From assembly GCA_964243295.1 (NCBI GenBank), contig CAXTEJ010000059.1, positions 1 to 19,585 of the forward strand: a stretch of 19,585 nucleotides of DNA, in the 5' to 3' direction. The stretch comes from CAXTEJ01 sp964243295 (GTDB lineage Bacteria > Actinomycetota > Actinomycetes > Actinomycetales > Angustibacteraceae). Both the position numbers and the translations under genes were made by a program. Below the pieces are notes generated by a model. That model ran no database searches and was not told the DNA's origin. It worked only from the letters and a program-made list of their open reading frames with translations. This document shows positions 14,641 to 19,585 of this stretch, in pieces (position 1 is the first letter of the stretch; each line of letters starts with the position of its first letter).

Positions 14641-14644
<4 letters not shown>
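14306..14644 (-). CDS. glnB: Nitrogen regulatory protein PII (GlnB/GlnK)
   Basis: This is a trimeric signal protein that senses ATP/ADP and 2-oxoglutarate. It gates the ammonium transporter AmtB by inserting its T loop. The 112 residues are the full family length. The T loop contains Tyr46 and the modification site Tyr51 (GAEYTVDLVPKVRLEV), and the TGRIGDGKVWTVPVE segment (83-97) is the PII C-terminal signature. The ATG overlaps the amtB stop (ATGA), so synthesis is coupled with its membrane partner. Location after amtB makes it a GlnK-type PII, and the neighbouring glnD supplies the modifying enzyme. Confidence 0.97.
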
Positions 14645-15987
<1,343 letters not shown>

Positions 15988-16089
15988 CGACAGGACCTCC
16001 GCGGGAGTGGGACCGGATCACGCCGGTCGCGGGGGAAGAGATCGACGACCGGGGGTCCCGTCGTCTGCCGATGACAGTGCCGCCGCGCT

Positions 16090-16127
16090 GTTTCCGCGCC
16101 GCGCCGGTCCTGTTACGCCCAGGTGAC
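16090..16127 (-). promoter_or_regulatory. GlnR-type box before amtB
   Basis: The minus strand reads GTCAC, 6 nt, GTAAC, 6 nt, GGCGC, 6 nt, GAAAC. The actinomycete GlnR consensus is gTnAC-n6-GaAAC-n6-GtnAC-n6-GAAAC. Three of four elements fit, and the 11-nt spacing is exact; the third element is poor. A TGTCAT -10 candidate follows at 16076-16071. This placement predicts activation of amtB-glnB-glnD under nitrogen limitation. Confidence 0.65.
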
Positions 16128-16151
16128 CAACCCACCCCCGACGTGAACGGT

Positions 16152-16179
16152 GTGTTGCCGCCCCACCGCTCGTGTTGCC
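16152..16179 (-). repeat. Direct repeat GGCAACAC upstream of amtB
   Basis: The minus strand carries GGCAACAC twice, 20 bases apart (16179-16172 and 16159-16152), within the 218-nt gap between ftsY and amtB. The second copy is followed by GTTCACG. It resembles degenerate GlnR or PhoP half-sites, but the spacing fits neither well. Confidence 0.4.
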
Positions 16180-16205
16180 CCCAGGTCGCCTGCCCGCCCA
16201 GACCC

Positions 16206-17423
16206 TCAGGTCAGCAGGGCGTCGACGAAGTCGGCGGCGTCGAAGGGCGCGAGGTCGTCGGGACCCTCGCCGAGGCCGATGAGCTTGACGGGGACGCCGA
16301 GCTGGCGCTGCACCGCGACGACGATGCCGCCCTTGGCGGTGCCGTCGAGCTTGGTGAGCACGATGCCGGTGACCGAGACGACCTCGGCGAACACCTGGGC
16401 CTGGCGCAGGCCGTTCTGGCCGGTCGTGGCGTCGAGCACGAGCAGCACCTCGTCGACAGGCGACTGCTTCTCGATGACGCGCTTAACCTTGCCGAGCTCG
16501 TCCATCAGGCCCGCCTTGTTCTGCAGCCGGCCCGCGGTGTCGATCAGGACGACGTCCGCCTCGAGCTCGGCGGCGGTGCGGACCGCGTCGAACGCCACGG
16601 CGGCCGGGTCGGCGCCGTCGCGGTCGCTGCGCACGGTCGGGACGCCGACCCGCTCGCCCCAGGTCTGCAGCTGGTCGGCGGCGGCGGCGCGGAAGGTGTC
16701 GGCCGCCCCGAGGACGACGTCCTTGTCGTCGGCGACGAGCACGCGGGCCAGCTTGCCGACGGTCGTGGTCTTGCCGGTGCCGTTCACACCGACGACCAGC
16801 ACGACGGCGGGCCGGTCGGCCAGCCGGTCGACGGCGAGGCTGCGGTCCATGGTCGGGTCGACCAGCCGCACCAGCTCGGTGCGCAGCAGCTCGCGCACCT
16901 GGGCGGGGTCCTTGACGCCGTCGACCTTGACCTGGGTGCGCAGCCGGTCGACGAGCTCGGTCGTCGGACCGACGCCGATGTCGGCCGCGAGCAGGGTCTC
17001 CTCGACCTCCTCCCACGTGGACTCGTCGACGTGGTCGCGCGACAGCAGCTGCAGCAGGCCCTGCCCGAGGGTGCTGTTGGACCGTGCCAGCCGGGCCCGC
17101 AGCCGCTGCAGCCGACCGACCGCGGACGCCGGCCGCTCGACGTCCGGCAGCCGCTCGAGCTCGTCGAGGTAGGCGTCGTCGACGGCCGTCGCGCCGTGGG
17201 GCTCGTCGAGCCGGTCGAGCAGGTCGACGTCGGCGACCGACCGCTTGGGCGCGTCACGCGGCTCGGTGGCGTCGTCGCCGACGCCGGGCAGCCGGTCGAC
17301 GTCCGGGCGAGGCGCGACCGGCGCCCGACCACGCCCCCGACCGCGCACCAGCCCCACGACGAGGGCGACCGCCCCGACCGCGATGACGACGGCGAGGGAG
17401 ACGATCAGCTCGAGGGTGTCCAC
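16206..17423 (-). CDS. ftsY: SRP receptor GTPase FtsY
   Basis: FtsY is the membrane receptor that binds SRP-bound ribosomes and, with Ffh, hands them to the translocon through paired GTP hydrolysis. The 405 residues start with one membrane helix (5-26), followed by an Arg-rich stretch and an acidic linker (about 40-100), the A domain typical of actinobacterial FtsY. The NG domain then has GVNGTGKT (212-219), DTFRAAAADQL (242-252), DTAGR (295-299), TKLD (357-360) and the closing GLGEGPDDLAPFD. The GTG at 17423 is chosen because the membrane helix begins there; the longer frame up to 17621 runs antisense into the divergent gene and adds no recognisable domain. There is no clear ribosome site. 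Confidence 0.97.
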   Translation of the reverse strand: MDTLELIVSLAVVIAVGAVALVVGLVRGRGRGRAPVAPRPDVDRLPGVGDDATEPRDAPKRSVADVDLLDRLDEPHGATAVDDAYLDELERLPDVERPASAVGRLQRLRARLARSNSTLGQGLLQLLSRDHVDESTWEEVEETLLAADIGVGPTTELVDRLRTQVKVDGVKDPAQVRELLRTELVRLVDPTMDRSLAVDRLADRPAVVLVVGVNGTGKTTTVGKLARVLVADDKDVVLGAADTFRAAAADQLQTWGERVGVPTVRSDRDGADPAAVAFDAVRTAAELEADVVLIDTAGRLQNKAGLMDELGKVKRVIEKQSPVDEVLLVLDATTGQNGLRQAQVFAEVVSVTGIVLTKLDGTAKGGIVVAVQRQLGVPVKLIGLGEGPDDLAPFDAADFVDALLT

Positions 17424-17448
17424 GGGGGCGATGGTCCCAGACCGTGGG

Positions 17449-17454
17449 TAGCCT
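17449..17454 (+). promoter_or_regulatory. Candidate -10 for the leaderless membrane protein gene
   Basis: TAGCCT (TANNNT) ends six bases before the ATG at 17461, and no ribosome site is present. The gap to the divergent ftsY start is only 37 bases, so the two promoters must overlap. Confidence 0.4.
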
Positions 17455-17460
17455 CGCCGC

Positions 17461-18111
17461 ATGGCGCCCCCCTCCCGCCGACCCGTCGGCGGGGGTCTCG
17501 CGCTCGTCGCGACCGTGCTGTTCGGCGGCGGCATGGTGGGCGGCAACGCGCTCGTGCAGCTGTCGACCTCCGGCTCGGACGACGTCAGGCGCGTCGGCGC
17601 GACCGTGACCGACGCGGGCACCTACCGGCTCTCGGCCGTCGCCACCGCGCTGTGCGCGGCAGGCGTGCTGCTGCTCCTCTCCGCCGCCCGCCCCATCCGG
17701 TCTCGCGACGCCGGGGACGACGCCGCAAGCACCGTGGCCTTCGCCGCCGGAGCGGCCGCGTGCGCCGCCCTGCTCGTGCTCGCCGGTCTGCGGTACGCCG
17801 GCCCCGACGTCGCGCCCGCACCCGACGGCAGCGAGGCCGACCTGCTCACGGCGATGGCGTCCGCCTGCTCGTTCGCCGCCTTCGTGGCGCTCGGCCTCGC
17901 GCTGCTGGCCCGGCCCGGCCCCGACGGCGCGGTGCGGGTGCTGGGAAGGGTGGCGGGCGCGTGCTGCGCCCTCGGGCCGCTCGCGGCCGCAGCCGTCGGC
18001 GCGGCCGACGACGGCGCGGGCTACGGCGTCGCGCTGGCGTCGACGTCGGTGGGGGTGCTGCTGGTCACCGGCTGGGGGCTGTCGCTCGCCGTCCGCGGCC
18101 GCCAGCCCTAG
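17461..18111 (+). CDS. Unrecognised six-helix membrane protein
   Basis: I do not recognise this 216-residue protein. It has about six hydrophobic segments (roughly 12-32, 55-76, 87-108, 125-149, 158-181 and 185-209), rich in Ala, Leu, Gly and Val, separated by short loops. The first extracytoplasmic loop (33-54, LVQLSTSGSDDVRRVGATVTD) is the longest and most polar. It lacks transporter or enzyme motifs that I can name. Its third-position base use matches the neighbours, so the frame is real. It is the only plus-strand gene between smc and ftsY, diverges from ftsY by 37 bases and converges on a small membrane protein gene. It is probably a lineage-specific inner-membrane protein. Confidence 0.75.
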   Translation: MAPPSRRPVGGGLALVATVLFGGGMVGGNALVQLSTSGSDDVRRVGATVTDAGTYRLSAVATALCAAGVLLLLSAARPIRSRDAGDDAASTVAFAAGAAACAALLVLAGLRYAGPDVAPAPDGSEADLLTAMASACSFAAFVALGLALLARPGPDGAVRVLGRVAGACCALGPLAAAAVGAADDGAGYGVALASTSVGVLLVTGWGLSLAVRGRQP

Positions 18112-18126
18112 ACCATCCGCCGCGCC

Positions 18127-18360
18127 TCAGGCGCTGATGTCGCCAACCTCATGGCCGGGGGCGTCGGCCCGCGGGCCGGCCGCACGCTCTCGGGCCGCGC
18201 TCGCGAGGTCGCTGGTGCGCCCGCGGGCGGTGTGCAGCAGCTGCTCACCGTGGGGGGTCAGCACCTCGCGACCGTCACGGCGCGCCTGCACCGCCACGAG
18301 GGCGACGACGCCCATCGCGAGCAGCACGGTGACGATGAAGGCGAGCGCGAAGACGACCAT
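18127..18360 (-). CDS. Small single-helix membrane protein
   Basis: This is a 77-residue protein with an N-terminal membrane helix (MVVFALAFIVTVLLAMGVVALVAVQ) and a charged cytoplasmic tail (RRDGREVLTPHGEQLLHTARGRTSDLASAARERAAG) of unknown function. Small proteins of this type lie between smc and ftsY in several actinobacteria. The ATG at 18360 puts the helix first. The frame is open to a GTG at 18426, which would add 22 mostly basic residues; neither start has a clear ribosome site. It lies 103 nt downstream of smc and converges with the plus-strand gene, with 15 bases between the stops. Confidence 0.65.
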   Translation of the reverse strand: MVVFALAFIVTVLLAMGVVALVAVQARRDGREVLTPHGEQLLHTARGRTSDLASAARERAAGPRADAPGHEVGDISA

Positions 18361-18463
18361 GGGTCCACGGTGCCTGACACGGCCCCGCCGCAGCGAGCCG
18401 ACCCGCCGTGCCGACCGGACGGGCACGCGACGTGCACACGCTGCTCACATCGCGGTGGTCACA

Positions 18464-19585
18464 TCAGGCGCTGGTGGCCTCGCGCAGCCGCTGGCTGATG
18501 ACCGTCGTCACGCCGTCGCCGCGCATCGTGACGCCGTACAGGGCGTCGGCGACCTCCATCGTGCGCTTCTGATGGGTGATCACGATGAGCTGGCTCGACT
18601 TACGCAGCTCCTCCAGGATCACGATGAGCCGGCCGAGGTTGGTGTCGTCGAGCGCGGCCTCGACCTCGTCCATGACGTAGAACGGGCTCGGGCGCGCCTT
18701 GAAGATCGCGACGAGCAGCGCGACCGCCGTCAGCGACCGCTCGCCGCCCGACAGCAGCGACAGCCGCTTGACCTTCTTGCCCGGCGGCCGTGCCTCGACC
18801 TCGATGCCCGTGGTCAGCATGTCGCCGGGCTCGGTGAGCACCAGCCGCCCCTCGCCGCCGGGGAACAGCCGGGCGAACACGCGCTCGAACTGCGCCGCGG
18901 TGTCGTGGTAGGCCGCCGTGAACACCTGCTCGACCCGCTGGTCGACCTCGCGGACGATGTCCAGCAGGTCGGTGCGGCTGCGCGTCAGGTCGCCCAGCTG
19001 CTCGGTGAGGAACCGGTGGCGCTCCTCCAGCGCGGCGTACTCCTCCAGCGCCAGCGGGTTCACCCGGCCCAGCTGGGCCAGCGCGCGCTCGGCCCGGCGC
19101 AGCCGCTTCTCCTGCTCCTCGCGCACGTACGCCGTGGGCTGCGGCTGCTCGGCCGGCGCGGGCTCGCCCGGCACCGGCACGGACGGCGGCACCGGCCGGT
19201 GCGGCCCGTACTCCTCGACGAGCACGTCGGGGTCGACCCCGAGCTCGTCGAGCGCCCGGGACTGCAGCGCCTCGATGCGCAGCCGCTGCTGGGTGCGCGC
19301 CACCTCGTCGCGGTGCACCGTGTCGGTCAGCACCCGCAGCTCGTCCTCGAGCCCGCGCAGCCCCTCGCGGGACGCGCTCATCGCGGCCTCCCGCTCGGCC
19401 CGAGCCCGGTCGGCGACGTCGCGCTCGTCGCGGGCCGTGGCGAGCGAGGTCTCCAGCAGCCCCAGCGCGTACGACGACCCGGCCTGCACCGCGCGGGCGA
19501 CGTCGGCCTCCCGCCTGCGGCGCTCGCGGCGTGCCGCAGCCTTCTCGCGCGCCGCGAGCTCCTCGCGAGCTGCGCGCTCCAGGCC
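18464..19585 (-). CDS. smc: Chromosome partition protein SMC (partial, C-terminal part)
   Basis: SMC is the ATPase of the condensin complex that compacts and separates the chromosome, with ScpA and ScpB. The visible 373 residues are the end of the returning coiled coil (rich in Arg, Glu and Ala, interrupted by a Pro-rich segment at about 127-152) and the C-terminal ATPase lobe. That lobe has the LLSGGERSLTAVAL signature (277-290), Walker B with YVMDEVEAALDD (303-314) and the THQKRTME loop (337-344). The frame is open through the window edge, so the N-terminal Walker A, the hinge and the start are missing. A GTG at 19489 is internal to the coiled coil and is not a start. Confidence 0.97.
   Translation of the reverse strand, partial: GLERAAREELAAREKAAARRERRRREADVARAVQAGSSYALGLLETSLATARDERDVADRARAEREAAMSASREGLRGLEDELRVLTDTVHRDEVARTQQRLRIEALQSRALDELGVDPDVLVEEYGPHRPVPPSVPVPGEPAPAEQPQPTAYVREEQEKRLRRAERALAQLGRVNPLALEEYAALEERHRFLTEQLGDLTRSRTDLLDIVREVDQRVEQVFTAAYHDTAAQFERVFARLFPGGEGRLVLTEPGDMLTTGIEVEARPPGKKVKRLSLLSGGERSLTAVALLVAIFKARPSPFYVMDEVEAALDDTNLGRLIVILEELRKSSQLIVITHQKRTMEVADALYGVTMRGDGVTTVISQRLREATSA

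Noticed and set aside
18423..18435. Small GCACG/CGTGC hairpin downstream of smc
   Set aside because: The 5-bp stem has a 3-nt loop with competing pairings nearby. It is too weak to call a terminator.
18445..18465. TCACATC repeated 14 bases apart at the smc stop, considered as a CRP-like site
   Set aside because: CRP sites need an inverted TGTGA/TCACA pair. Both copies here have the same direction, and the site lies at the end of a gene, not before one.

Overview
The window is a very GC-rich stretch of a chromosome with strong G/C preference at third codon positions, frequent GTG starts, 11-nt direct-repeat regulatory boxes and leaderless-type starts. Together with the gene order this points to an actinobacterium. 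The order smc - ftsY - amtB-glnB-glnD - ffh - (accessory genes) - rpsP-KH-rimM-trmD-rplS-lepB-lepB, nearly all on the minus strand, is the conserved SRP/nitrogen/ribosomal block of Streptomyces, Mycobacterium and relatives. The genus cannot be fixed from the sequence alone. Coding density is high. No stretch over about 230 bases lacks a gene, and no tRNA, rRNA, CRISPR array, insertion sequence or phage gene was seen.

Layout in transcription order from the right edge. On the minus strand lie the C-terminal part of smc (cut by the window end), a small one-helix membrane protein, and ftsY, which diverges from a plus-strand six-helix membrane protein. The nitrogen operon amtB-glnB-glnD follows, preceded by a well-formed GlnR-type box, and then ffh. 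Two plus-strand genes interrupt the block: phoD (Tat-exported phosphodiesterase/alkaline phosphatase) and a CYTH-CHAD polyphosphate-related protein. Minus-strand transcription resumes with an amidohydrolase translationally coupled to a GNAT-kinase fusion. Next come the ribosomal operon rpsP-KH-rimM-trmD, rplS, and two tandem type I signal peptidases, the second cut by the left edge.

Functionally the window joins protein targeting and secretion (ffh, ftsY, lepB x2), ribosome assembly and tRNA modification (rpsP, rplS, rimM, trmD, KH protein), ammonium sensing (amtB, glnB, glnD) and a phosphate-scavenging accessory segment. Both phoD and the CYTH-CHAD gene carry 11-nt direct repeats resembling PhoP (PHO) boxes. 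The phoD box points toward its gene and abuts the -35. The CYTH-CHAD box points the opposite way and covers the -35.

The least ordinary points are: a putative 15-residue leader peptide at the start site of the CYTH-CHAD mRNA whose stop overlaps the GTG start; an acetyltransferase-P-loop kinase fusion coupled to an amidohydrolase; several leaderless-type starts with a TANNNT box 6-7 nt upstream; a shared extended -10 before rpsP and rplS; and a strong hairpin inside the rpsP-trmD operon.
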